Origin: Lachnospiraceae bacterium JLR.KK008
GTDB lineage: Bacteria; Bacillota; Clostridia; Lachnospirales; Lachnospiraceae
Direction: 5' to 3'
Length of the DNA stretch: 64,000 bases
NCBI GenBank assembly: GCA_037015955.1
Contig: CP143548.1
Span: forward strand, 3,124,749-3,188,748
The translations under genes were made by a program, and so were the position numbers. Position 1 is the first letter of the stretch, and each line of letters begins with the position of its first letter. Below are positions 56,167 to 63,972 of this stretch, in pieces. The notes beneath the pieces are model-generated. The model ran no database searches, was not told the DNA's origin, and worked only from the letters and a program-made list of their open reading frames with translations.

Positions 56167-58197
56167 TTACTGAAGTAAGGACAGTACGCCCTGATTGGAC
56201 TGGTTTGCCTGTGCCAGCATCGATTGTCCTGCCTGTGCCAGAATCTGGTTTTTGGAGTATTCAACCATCTGCGTCGCCATATCGGTATCACGGATCTGGC
56301 TCTCTGCGGATGTTGTGTTTTCCACAACGTTGTCGAGGTTGTTGATTGTATGCTCCAGTCTGTTCTGGACTGCACCAAGGGCAGAGCGCTGCGCGGACAC
56401 TTTGGAGATGGCATCTGCGATGACATCAATCGCATAAGTTGCGGAAACGCCGTTATCATTGAATGTCTTGCCGTTCTCATCTCTGCCGACTGCATCTAAT
56501 CCTCTGACTCCGAGACTTACTGCGCTCATTGCGTCGATTGTGACATTGATTTTATTTGTCATATCGGCGTCGGCGCCTACGTGGAGATTAAAGGAGAGAC
56601 TCTCTTTTACGGTAGCCGTGCCCTTTGTGATTGTGAAGTTACCTTTTCCGTCACCTGTCACAGCCGCTTCTTTTCCTTCGTCGGTGCCGATACTGCTTGC
56701 CGTCTGAAGTTCTTTGGCAATCATGTCGTAGGCTTCTGATGCGGAGATTGTTTTTGCAGTACTGCCTTCCTTCTCGGGAAGACCAATGTCGCCTATGACG
56801 GTCATAGCCGCCCCGCCGTTAGCACTGACAGTATCCCCGTCATGAATTTTGGCAAGAATTTCTTCTTTGGTTAATTTAAAAGCTGCTTCATCGACATCTG
56901 CCTCGTCAACGATTGTATAGGTAACCGCATCGACGTCAGTACCAATTTTAACTGTATTACCTGCAACCAATGCGTCGATCGCATCATAGGCATCTTTAGC
57001 CGCTGTTGCAGCTGCAGCGGTAGCGGTAGTTGTCACACCGCCTGCTGTAACACTGTCACCCGCTTTTAACGTGACTGCTGCCGTACCGCCTTTGCCATCT
57101 GTAGCACCGGCTTTGGCAACAGTCGGTACCTTTAAATCTGCCAGTTTTGCAGTACTGATTTCTCCTTTTTCCAAAGAAGCAACGATCTGTACCCCTGTTG
57201 TCACTCTGGCATTTGCATTTGCGTTTGTGCCATCTTTTACCTGACTGACAGTTACACCGGTCGTACCTCCGGTAACCTGTTTTCCTTCAGCCAGTGCATC
57301 AGCAATGGCTTTCTTTGCGTCAGCTTCGGTGATTTCCTGTGCTGTTGCTTCAGCTGCGCCGTCCTGTGTACCGTTGGCAGCTGCGATCTTATAGAAGTGA
57401 TCTCCAATTTTAAAGGTATCACCTGTTGCCCAGGCAATATCATCCACTGCGAGTTTGTCAACTAGGCTATAAGTTTTGCCGTCGTAAGTGACGCTGTCAC
57501 CGGCTGCAAGTGTAGCAGTGGTAAAGGCCGCATCTGTGCTGATCGCGTATCCGGTCGTATCTGTATTCATTTCATCCGGATCAAGGATTGCACCTCCGCT
57601 CTTTCCGGCACCGGCGCCACCGATCGTATATTCTTCTCCGGCGATTTTAATCTTGTCTCCGTCCTCAAGTTCTTTATCGAGTGAGAATGTCGCTGTGGAG
57701 CCATTATCAACCAGTTTTCCTACGATACCAGCATCATGCGCGTTCGTCTTCATCTCTGTGGATGCTCCGGTCTCTTTCCCTTTAAGCAGATAGGTTTCGT
57801 TAAACTTTGTCGTTTCGGAGACACGGTCGATCTCTGTCACGAGCTGATCAATCTCATCCTGGATAGACTGACGGTCTGTCTCGGAATTTGTACCATTGGA
57901 AGCCTTTACGGCCAGTTCATTCATTCTCTGAAGCATATCGTGAACTTCTGTCAGAGCGCCTTCTGCTGTCTGCACAGCACTGATGCCATCCTGTGCATTT
58001 ACGGAAGCCTGTGTGAGACCTCTGATCTGTTTTCTCATTTTCTCACTGATGGAAAGGCCTGCTGCGTCATCTGCCGCACGGTTGATTTTATAACCGGAAG
58101 AGAGTTTTTCGGTTGCTTTTGCCTGCTTTCCTGTCGTGATGCCAAGCATTCGATTAGCGTTCATCGCTGTCAGATTGTGCTGTACTACCATACTCAT
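56167..58197 (-). CDS. fliC: Flagellin 2 (large, extended variable region)
   Basis: A 676-aa flagellin starting at ATG 58197 (MSMVVQHNLTAMNANRMLG), with AAGGAGG upstream; an in-frame ATG at 58263 would add 22 residues outside the conserved start. N-terminal D0/D1 and the C-terminal NNLDNVVENTTSAESQIRDT and SLLQ end match flagellin 1 at protein level, but many codons differ, so this is an old duplication. The central 145-560 region is about 200 residues longer than in flagellin 1, Ala/Thr/Asp-rich, with repeated motifs such as AGDSVTYDGK, AGDSVTAGG, DGDTVSANGG and GNTVKIGTD. It faces flagellin 1 across the two glycosyltransferases. No sigma-28 consensus is found upstream, unlike flagellin 1. 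Confidence 0.95.
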   Translation of the reverse strand: MSMVVQHNLTAMNANRMLGITTGKQAKATEKLSSGYKINRAADDAAGLSISEKMRKQIRGLTQASVNAQDGISAVQTAEGALTEVHDMLQRMNELAVKASNGTNSETDRQSIQDEIDQLVTEIDRVSETTKFNETYLLKGKETGASTEMKTNAHDAGIVGKLVDNGSTATFSLDKELEDGDKIKIAGEEYTIGGAGAGKSGGAILDPDEMNTDTTGYAISTDAAFTTATLAAGDSVTYDGKTYSLVDKLAVDDIAWATGDTFKIGDHFYKIAAANGTQDGAAEATAQEITEADAKKAIADALAEGKQVTGGTTGVTVSQVKDGTNANANARVTTGVQIVASLEKGEISTAKLADLKVPTVAKAGATDGKGGTAAVTLKAGDSVTAGGVTTTATAAAATAAKDAYDAIDALVAGNTVKIGTDVDAVTYTIVDEADVDEAAFKLTKEEILAKIHDGDTVSANGGAAMTVIGDIGLPEKEGSTAKTISASEAYDMIAKELQTASSIGTDEGKEAAVTGDGKGNFTITKGTATVKESLSFNLHVGADADMTNKINVTIDAMSAVSLGVRGLDAVGRDENGKTFNDNGVSATYAIDVIADAISKVSAQRSALGAVQNRLEHTINNLDNVVENTTSAESQIRDTDMATQMVEYSKNQILAQAGQSMLAQANQSNQGVLSLLQ

Positions 58198-58303
58198 AAA
58201 TTTACCTCCTTGTTTTACGGCTTTTGCCATGTGTTCACAGGCAAATCCATTTGCCCGTGCCATTATTTGCTAATCTGTATCCGGTGTCTCCGGAGAACAC
58301 CGG
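58198..58303 (-). promoter_or_regulatory. Structured leader of flagellin 2
   Basis: Three hairpins: CCGGTGT/ACACCGG (58281-58303), GGCAAATGGATTTGCC (58240-58255, with ATGGAT at its apex), and GGC/GCC next to the ribosome binding site (58219-58228). The last 25 nt before the ATG closely resemble the flagellin 1 leader. The ANGGA in an apical loop is the CsrA-binding form. Confidence 0.5.
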
Positions 58304-58385
58304 TCCAGCTTCACATAAAATGCAACACTATGTATCAAATTGTTGTATTGGGATACAAGAAAGTATAGGAGTCAGATCTTTCAGA

Positions 58386-58976
58386 CTAAAGAAGAATGTT
58401 TCGATAAACTTCGTCCCTCTCATCCTGTTCAATGCAGAGGTATCTTTTGGTAATCTTATAGGAAGAATGATTGTATATATCCATCAGCAGGGCGGGTGGT
58501 GTACCCTGCTTCCAGGCGTGATAGCCAAATGTCTTGCGCATGGAATGACAACTGACATGTGAGAAGAGTCCCGCAGCGAATGCCGCTTCCTTTATAATAC
58601 GAAATGCCTGAGAGCGGCTGAGCGGTTTATTTTTTCCTTTGCGGCTTAAGAAAAGATAAGAATCTCTGTTATAGGGATTTTTTTGAAATACCTGCTCTTT
58701 ATATTCCAGTAAAACCTGCTTTGCTGTCTGATTGACAGCAATGATGTTGATTTTCCCGGTTTTCTTTTCTTTTACTTCCAGATGTTCCTGCATTTGCTGC
58801 GTACTGTCATTGAACAGATCCGACCAGCGTAATTGCAGAATATCGGAAATGCGCAGAGCAGTGTTTAAACCAAGGATAATGAGAGCGTGGTTTCGAATAT
58901 TCGGCTTTTGGTGCAGATAATAATTTTTAAAGGTATTAAGTGCTGCTCTGTCTTTGATTGGCTGTGTTGTACTCAT
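58386..58976 (-). CDS. FimB-sized tyrosine recombinase
   Basis: A 196-aa tyrosine recombinase consisting almost only of the catalytic domain. The active residues are Arg42 (ALRISD), Lys72/73 (EKKTGK), His144 and Arg147 (HSMR), His170 (YNHSS) and Tyr179 (KRYL). The size matches FimB/FimE-type invertases rather than phage integrases, which have an added arm-binding domain. It reads toward flagellin 2 with a 188-nt gap. No other phage or transposon gene is near. A role in inversion or phase variation of the flagellin locus is inferred from size and position. Confidence 0.88.
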   Translation of the reverse strand: MSTTQPIKDRAALNTFKNYYLHQKPNIRNHALIILGLNTALRISDILQLRWSDLFNDSTQQMQEHLEVKEKKTGKINIIAVNQTAKQVLLEYKEQVFQKNPYNRDSYLFLSRKGKNKPLSRSQAFRIIKEAAFAAGLFSHVSCHSMRKTFGYHAWKQGTPPALLMDIYNHSSYKITKRYLCIEQDERDEVYRNILL

Positions 58977-59025
58977 AATAGGCTTTCTCCTTTTTCTGAA
59001 TGGTTCCGTTTATGGTTATTGTTGC

Positions 59026-59105
59026 CCATTATAGTGACTATAACGATATTTTGAAACATTAAGGAAAATTTTAGACCATATTACAGCAATACTATACTAT
59101 AATGG
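59026..59105. repeat. 10-bp inverted repeats upstream of the recombinase gene
   Basis: CCATTATAGT (59026-59035) and ACTATAATGG (59096-59105) are perfect inverted copies 60 nt apart. The left copy is part of the 15-bp palindrome TTATAGTGACTATAA (59029-59043), which overlaps a TATAAT -10 on the minus strand. They might be recombinase sites or operators. Confidence 0.5.
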
Positions 59106-59135
59106 AAGACTTTAATATCAAAGAAAAGGTGTAAA

Positions 59136-59168
59136 AAAGTAGCCATTCCACAATGGAATGGCTACTTT
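59136..59168 (-). terminator. Terminator downstream of tRNA-Pro
   Basis: A 15-bp perfect stem, AAAGTAGCCATTCCA with TGGAATGGCTACTTT and loop CAA, followed on the minus strand by T6. Confidence 0.85.
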
Positions 59169-59211
59169 CAGGTACTTTCACAAACACAATGAATCATTAA
59201 AATAACAAAAA

Positions 59212-59285
<74 letters not shown>

Positions 59286-59313
59286 ATGTGATTTATTGCA
59301 TTTACCGAAATAC

Positions 59314-59342
59314 ATAATACAATAAAATCTGTCCGATGTCAA
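59314..59342 (-). promoter_or_regulatory. tRNA-Pro promoter
   Basis: Minus strand TTGACA (59337-59342), 17 nt, TATTAT (59314-59319), about 28 nt before the tRNA. Confidence 0.75.
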
Positions 59343-59392
59343 AGAAAAAATGCAAAAAAATTAAAATTTTTATAGAATCTGTGAAACATCGA

Positions 59393-59809
59393 TCATTTCT
59401 CAGAACCAGCTGCTCTCACCATCTCCTGATCGATGACTAAAATATGTTTTTGCAGCCATTCCGTCAAATATTCGAGAAGCTGTGCAAGAATAGAATCCTG
59501 TGTGCCGAGAGAAATCCGGGTAACTTCTCTTTCAATTTGGTCCAGATTATCGATAAAAATTTGATGGAGATGTTTATGTTCTTCCATTTTCGTATATGAG
59601 AACCCTGTCATAAAAGATTCTTCTTCTACAAAATGAGATAAGGTGTAGTCTCTGATCTCTTTCAGAATCTTTTCAAGATCATCAAATTTATAAAGCATGT
59701 TTTCATCTTTCAGTAATGTCTGTGCCTCATCGGTCAGACGAAATAACTGGCTGTGCTGCTCATCCAAAACAGCAATCCCTGTCTGATATTCAGAATCCAT
59801 CGGATACAT
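59393..59809 (-). CDS. Bacteriohemerythrin
   Basis: A 138-aa four-helix protein with a non-heme di-iron site that binds O2. All seven ligands are visible: His19 (DEQH), His59 and Glu63 (HFVEEE), His78 and His82 (HKHLH), His122 (KHIL) and Asp127. As a stand-alone protein it may sense or scavenge oxygen in this anaerobe; in some bacteria it sits with motility genes. It has its own promoter. Confidence 0.94.
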   Translation of the reverse strand: MYPMDSEYQTGIAVLDEQHSQLFRLTDEAQTLLKDENMLYKFDDLEKILKEIRDYTLSHFVEEESFMTGFSYTKMEEHKHLHQIFIDNLDQIEREVTRISLGTQDSILAQLLEYLTEWLQKHILVIDQEMVRAAGSEK

Positions 59810-59847
59810 GACAAGCTCCTTTCTTCTTTTGTATTGTCGTCAAATGT

Positions 59848-59876
59848 ATTCTAACATTTTTACGGCAGGGATTCAA
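59848..59876 (-). promoter_or_regulatory. Bacteriohemerythrin promoter
   Basis: Minus strand TTGAAT (59871-59876), 17 nt, TAGAAT (59848-59853), 39 nt before the start. Confidence 0.65.
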
Positions 59877-59890
59877 TGAAAAGATTCATC

Positions 59891-59919
59891 TTGACATAAA
59901 GGTTGCCAAATTGTAGTCT
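59891..59919 (+). promoter_or_regulatory. Promoter of the glyoxalase-fold gene
   Basis: TTGACA (59891-59896), 17 nt, TAGTCT (59914-59919), 23 nt before the ATG. Confidence 0.6.
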
Positions 59920-59941
59920 TTAACAAAAGGAGATGATAATT

Positions 59942-60313
59942 ATGAAATTTACATTCGCACACAACAATCTTAATGTAGTGAACATGGAAAAATCTTTAAA
60001 GTTTTATGAGGAGGCGTTGGGGCTGACGGTTGCCAGAAAAAAAGAGGCCTCTGACGGCAGCTTTGAGCTGGCGTTTCTGACAGATGGTACAACAGTTCAT
60101 CAGTTGGAGCTCACCTGGCTCAGGGATTGGGAAAAAGATTCTTATAATTTGGGGGACAATGAGTTTCATCTTGCTTTTCAGGTAGATGACATGGATGAGG
60201 CACATAAAAAACATAAAGAAATGGATTGTATCTGCTATGAGAATACGGATATGGGAATTTATTTTATTGCTGATCCGGACGGTTACTGGATCGAAATCAT
60301 ACCGGCAAAATAG
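59942..60313 (+). CDS. gloA: VOC/glyoxalase I-like metalloprotein
   Basis: A 123-aa vicinal-oxygen-chelate protein starting at ATG 59942 (MKFTFAHNNLNV); AAAGGAG is correctly spaced, while an ATG three codons earlier is too close. Metal ligands expected of glyoxalase I are present: His in FAHNN, Glu in HQLELTW, His in EFHLAF and Glu in GYWIEI. It probably converts hemithioacetals of methylglyoxal to lactate thioesters. A related dioxygenase or thiol transferase activity cannot be excluded. A lysozyme-gene remnant follows directly. Confidence 0.85.
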   Translation: MKFTFAHNNLNVVNMEKSLKFYEEALGLTVARKKEASDGSFELAFLTDGTTVHQLELTWLRDWEKDSYNLGDNEFHLAFQVDDMDEAHKKHKEMDCICYENTDMGIYFIADPDGYWIEIIPAK

Positions 60314-60490
60314 GAGCTGCGGGAAGATGTTGGCGTTTCTACAGATGTCGCTCTGGGAAAAAATGAATTTGAACAGACAGGCGTCAGCCGGGGAATTGAT
60401 GTGGTAAAATGGCAGGGAACGATAGACTGGCAGCAATCCAATGATTATGATCGGATACAACCGATTGCAGTTGAGAGAATTAAAAAGAAA
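60314..60490 (+). pseudogene. Remnant of a GH25 lysozyme gene
   Basis: Directly after the glyoxalase stop, the same frame reads NEFEQTGVSRGIDVVKWQG and TIDWQQ, which matches the start of the GH25 muramidase domain (GIDVSKWQGxIDW, with the first catalytic Asp). There is no ribosome binding site or start, and homology fades after about 60430. It is a truncated remnant left by deletion between gloA and hflX. Confidence 0.7.
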
Positions 60491-60503
60491 AGGAGAACAA
60501 TGA

Positions 60504-61778
60504 ATGGCAGAAGCCGGGAAGAATAAGGAACGTGTGATTCTGGCAGGCGCAAACACAGGAGAGGACGAAGACGATTTCGACTGTTCAATGAAAGAGCTCG
60601 GAAATCTGGCAGAGGCTTGCAATATGGAAGTTGCGGGAATTTTGACCCAGAAGATGAGTATGGTCAATAAATCTCTGTATCTCGGATATGGGAAAGTCGA
60701 TGAATTGAAGGAATTTGCCGTGGATACAGATGCGGATGTCATTATATTTAACGATTCGCTTTCCCCTTCTCAGCTGCGCAATTTGCAGCAGATGATTCAC
60801 ATGCCGATTTTGGACAGAACTTCTTTGATCTTAGAAATATTCTCGACCCGTGCGAGAACCAAGGAAGCCAAGATGCAGGTTGAGGCTGCCAGACTCCAAT
60901 ATCTGCTTCCAAGACTGATTGGCATTCATGAAGCGCTCAGCCGTCAGGGTGGCGGGAGTGGTCTTGCCAACAAAGGTTCGGGTGAAAAAAAACTGGAATT
61001 AGACCGGCGGAAAATTGAACATAGACTGTCAGAGCTTCGAAAAGAGCTGGAAGTGATCTCCAGAGAACGGGAAACACAGCGTAAGAAAAGAGTTGCTTCC
61101 GCACTTCCGATTGTAGCACTTGTCGGCTACACAAATGCAGGAAAGTCTACCCTAATGAACAGGTTTATCAGATGTTATAATCAGGATGAAGTGAAAGAGG
61201 TACTGGAAAAGGATATGCTTTTCGCTACTTTGGATACGACTGTGAGGCGAATCGAATTGCCGGAAAATCGCAGATTTCTGCTTTCTGATACGGTAGGCTT
61301 CATACACAGGCTGCCGACGGCGCTGGTCAAAGCCTTTCGCTCCACCCTGGAAGAGATTGAAAACGCAGATCTGCTTTTGCACGTTGTTGATTATTCTGAT
61401 CCTAACTATAAGAATCAGATGAAAGTGACGGAGGAAACACTGGCGGAGCTTGGATGCTCCAACATACCGGTTATATATATTATGAATAAGGCAGATCTTT
61501 GTATGGAAGATTTTCCTAAAGTGACAGGTGAGAATCGTATATATATGTCTGCGAATACCGGTTCCGGCTTAGAATTACTGGCAGAGCTGATCGGCAGAAA
61601 GCTGTTTGCCAATTACGAGCAGGCCGAGTTTATAATTCCCTATGAAGAAGGGCATGTAATGTCATATTTAATGGAACATGCATTCATTCAAAATACAGAG
61701 TATACGGAGGAAGGAATTCACATCAAAGGCTGTTGCAGTAAGAAAGATTATGACCGGTATCGGTCATATGCCAGATGA
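60504..61778 (+). CDS. hflX: Ribosome-associated GTPase HflX
   Basis: A 424-aa GTPase that splits or rescues stalled 70S ribosomes under stress. The N-terminal HflX domain (about 1-185) includes GYGKVDELKEF and RTKEAKMQVEAARLQYLLPR. The G domain has GYTNAGKSTLMN (P loop, about 205), DTVGFIHRLP (switch II) and NKADL. The start ATG 60504 follows AGGAG; an overlapping ATG at 60500 is out of frame. It lies 12 nt before the fumarase alpha gene. Confidence 0.96.
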   Translation: MAEAGKNKERVILAGANTGEDEDDFDCSMKELGNLAEACNMEVAGILTQKMSMVNKSLYLGYGKVDELKEFAVDTDADVIIFNDSLSPSQLRNLQQMIHMPILDRTSLILEIFSTRARTKEAKMQVEAARLQYLLPRLIGIHEALSRQGGGSGLANKGSGEKKLELDRRKIEHRLSELRKELEVISRERETQRKKRVASALPIVALVGYTNAGKSTLMNRFIRCYNQDEVKEVLEKDMLFATLDTTVRRIELPENRRFLLSDTVGFIHRLPTALVKAFRSTLEEIENADLLLHVVDYSDPNYKNQMKVTEETLAELGCSNIPVIYIMNKADLCMEDFPKVTGENRIYMSANTGSGLELLAELIGRKLFANYEQAEFIIPYEEGHVMSYLMEHAFIQNTEYTEEGIHIKGCCSKKDYDRYRSYAR

Positions 61779-61790
61779 AAGGACAGAAAA

Positions 61791-62633
61791 ATGAGAACTG
61801 TACCATTAGGGGAGATAATAAAGAACATTAAGGAAATGTGCATTGAAGCCAATTATAGTCTGACACCAGATATGAACAGTGCATTGCAAAAGGCGCAGGC
61901 GGAAGAGCAGTCTCCTCTTGGCAGGCAGATTTTGCATCAGCTTCAGGATAACCTGCGGATTGCAAAAGAAGATGAGATTCCAATCTGTCAGGATACAGGT
62001 ATGGCAGTCATTTTTATGGAGATCGGTCAGGAAGTTCATTTTGAAGGCGGCATCCTGGAGGATGCGATCCATGAAGGAGTGCGACAGGGGTACCGAGACG
62101 GTTATTTACGCAAGTCCGTTGTGAAAGATCCGTGTCTTAGAGATAATACAAAGGATAATACACCGGCGGTCATCCATTACGAAATAAAACCGGGAGATCG
62201 GGTAAAGATCACGGTAGCGCCGAAAGGATTCGGAAGTGAGAATATGAGCAGAGTATTCATGCTCAAACCTGCGGACGGCATAGAAGGAATCAAAAATGCC
62301 GTGCTGACTGCGGTGAAAGACGCGGGTCCCAACGCCTGTCCGCCAATGGTTGTGGGGGTCGGAATCGGCGGCACTTTCGAGAAATGCGCAATTATGGCAA
62401 AAAAGGCGTTGACGCGGCCTACAGGACAACATTCAGAGATCTCTTATGTGAAAGAGATGGAGGAACAACTACTGGATGAAATCAATGCTTCCGGCATCGG
62501 CCCCGGAGGGCTTGGCGGTAGTGTTACAGCATTGGCAGTCCATATTGATACCTATCCCACTCATATAGCAGGACTTCCGGTAGGTATTAATATCTGCTGT
62601 CATGTAAACAGGCATTGTGAACGAACGATCTGA
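61791..62633 (+). CDS. Class I fumarate hydratase, alpha subunit
   Basis: The N-terminal half of an oxygen-sensitive [4Fe-4S] fumarase, 280 aa, converting fumarate and malate. Candidate cluster cysteines are in PICQDTGM (about residue 67), DAGPNACPPM and FEKCAIM. GPGGLGGSVTALAVHI is also typical. The beta subunit is 235 nt downstream, an unusual distance as these genes are mostly adjacent. L-tartrate dehydratase is a related possibility. Confidence 0.92.
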   Translation: MRTVPLGEIIKNIKEMCIEANYSLTPDMNSALQKAQAEEQSPLGRQILHQLQDNLRIAKEDEIPICQDTGMAVIFMEIGQEVHFEGGILEDAIHEGVRQGYRDGYLRKSVVKDPCLRDNTKDNTPAVIHYEIKPGDRVKITVAPKGFGSENMSRVFMLKPADGIEGIKNAVLTAVKDAGPNACPPMVVGVGIGGTFEKCAIMAKKALTRPTGQHSEISYVKEMEEQLLDEINASGIGPGGLGGSVTALAVHIDTYPTHIAGLPVGINICCHVNRHCERTI

Positions 62634-62868
62634 ACATCAACCGTGTCCAATGCTGTAATATGAAATCGTCATAAGACATCTATTATAGAATTATAGAATA
62701 TGAAACAGGATATTAAAAAATGAAAACCATATTTCTTCTATATATAGTGGTTTTTATTACTGAGAAGTCAGTATATTGTTCTGCCGGGAACATTTCTTTC
62801 TTAAAATGGCAATAAGAATTACAATAAGTTTCGGAAAGAACAAGTCGTCTGACTCCGGAGGATATAAG
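62634..62868 (+). other. Gap between fumarase subunits with a hairpin
   Basis: No gene is seen. AAAACCA (62723-62729) pairs with TGGTTTT (62748-62754) and is followed by T and an AT-rich stretch, so it may act as a weak terminator or an RNA processing signal. A direct repeat ATTATAGA occurs twice near 62685. Confidence 0.45.
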
Positions 62869-63417
62869 ATGGAAAAATATATTCAGGCACCTGTCAGAGA
62901 AGAGGATATGGTTTCTCTGTGTGCAGGGGACTATGTGTATCTTACGGGTACGATATATACGGCGCGGGATGCCGCGCACAAACGTATGCAGGAAACATTG
63001 GCAGAGGGCAATGCACTTCCGATGCAGTTGGAAGGCAATATTATTTATTATATGGGGCCATCTCCGGCAAGAGAGGGGCGAGCGATCGGATCCGCAGGTC
63101 CTACGACAGCAAGCCGGATGGACAAATATACACCGGCGCTTCTGGATCTCGGTTTAAAAGGAATGATTGGAAAAGGAAAACGCTCTCTGGAAGTAAAGGC
63201 TGCAATCAGACGAAACAAAGCAGTCTACTTTGCAGCCGTAGGCGGGGCCGGCGCTCTTCTGTCCAAGTCAATCGTGAAATCGGAAGTGATCGCCTACAAT
63301 GATCTGGGCACAGAGGCGATTCGGAAGCTGGAAGTAAAAGATTTTCCTGTTATAGTCGTCATTGACAGTGACGGAAACGATCTCTATGAGACTGCGGTCA
63401 GCGCCTGCCATAAATAA
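62869..63417 (+). CDS. Class I fumarate hydratase, beta subunit
   Basis: The C-terminal half of the fumarase, 182 aa. I start at ATG 62869 (MEKYIQAPVREED), preceded by GGAGG at 7 nt; an upstream in-frame ATG would add 31 residues with no homology. Motifs include GTIYTARDAAHKRM, YMGPSPAREGRAIGSAGPTT and AAVGGAGALLSKSI. It acts with the alpha subunit encoded upstream. Confidence 0.93.
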   Translation: MEKYIQAPVREEDMVSLCAGDYVYLTGTIYTARDAAHKRMQETLAEGNALPMQLEGNIIYYMGPSPAREGRAIGSAGPTTASRMDKYTPALLDLGLKGMIGKGKRSLEVKAAIRRNKAVYFAAVGGAGALLSKSIVKSEVIAYNDLGTEAIRKLEVKDFPVIVVIDSDGNDLYETAVSACHK

Positions 63418-63518
63418 TTGTTGACTGCTTCTGCGCTGTATGATGATGACCAGAGAGAATTTTGTATCTGCCTGCTATTTCTTTGTGCATTTGTTGTGAA
63501 ATAAATGGAAAAAAGGAA

Positions 63519-63547
63519 TTGACAAATGGAATTCCTTTCGATATAAT
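63519..63547 (+). promoter_or_regulatory. tRNA-Ser promoter
   Basis: TTGACA (63519-63524), 17 nt, TATAAT (63542-63547), a full consensus match. A second TTGACA is at 63561. Confidence 0.8.
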
Positions 63548-63609
63548 CATATATGCGTCGTTGACAAACACGCAAAACTTTATATTGGTAGAGGATATGT
63601 TCAGACTGT

Positions 63610-63697
63610 GGAGAAATACTCAAGAGGCTGAAGAGGCGCCCCTGCTAAGGGTGTAGGTCGTTTACGCGGCGCGAGGGTTCAAATCCCTCTTTCTCCG
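63610..63697 (+). tRNA. tRNA-Ser (anticodon GCT)
   Basis: An 88-nt class II tRNA. Acceptor GGAGAAA pairs with TTTCTCC, anticodon loop CTGCTAA (anticodon GCT, reads AGC/AGU), a long variable arm (GTCGTTTACGCGGC region), and T loop TTCAAAT. Discriminator G; CCA not encoded. Confidence 0.95.
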
Positions 63698-63713
63698 TTT
63701 TCTCTACCATATA

Positions 63714-63755
63714 AACAAAAAAGAATCCTGGGATGGTTGAGGTTTCTTTTTTTTG
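63714..63755 (+). terminator. Terminator after tRNA-Ser
   Basis: AAAAAAGAATCC pairs with GGTTTCTTTTTT (one mismatch), ending in T8. Confidence 0.75.
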
Positions 63756-63826
63756 TCTGTGAGTTGCAGAAAATTTACGGATAAACGGAATTGTTGCAGA
63801 AATATAAAAAATAAATAAAATTTCTG

Positions 63827-63855
63827 TTGACAAAAAAGTCTGGACAAGATATAAT
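63827..63855 (+). promoter_or_regulatory. Strong promoter P1 (probable rRNA operon)
   Basis: TTGACA (63827-63832), 17 nt, TATAAT (63850-63855), full consensus. An interrupted palindrome, GTTCC-ACCGCGGG-GGAAC, follows at about 63859-63876. No gene is seen between the tRNA-Ser terminator and the window edge. Confidence 0.8.
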
Positions 63856-63943
63856 AAAGTTCCACCGCGGGGGAACAAAAGCGAGAAGCAGCCAGCGGAT
63901 GGAAGAGAACTTCCAGAAAGAGGAAGAAAAAGTAAAAAAGGTC

Positions 63944-63972
63944 TTGACAAACTAAAAAAGCCGTGTTAATAT
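63944..63972 (+). promoter_or_regulatory. Strong promoter P2 (probable rRNA operon)
   Basis: TTGACA (63944-63949), 17 nt, TAATAT (63967-63972). The tandem arrangement 117 nt after P1 is typical of rrn leaders; the transcribed gene lies outside the window. Confidence 0.75.

Noticed and set aside
51347..58197. Homologous inversion between the two flagellin genes
   Set aside because: Their conserved ends are similar at protein level, but the DNA differs at many codon positions, so long identical tracts for recombination are not evident.
58198..58263. N-terminal extension of flagellin 2 (22 residues)
   Set aside because: It lies in the structured leader upstream of the ribosome binding site and is absent from flagellin 1.
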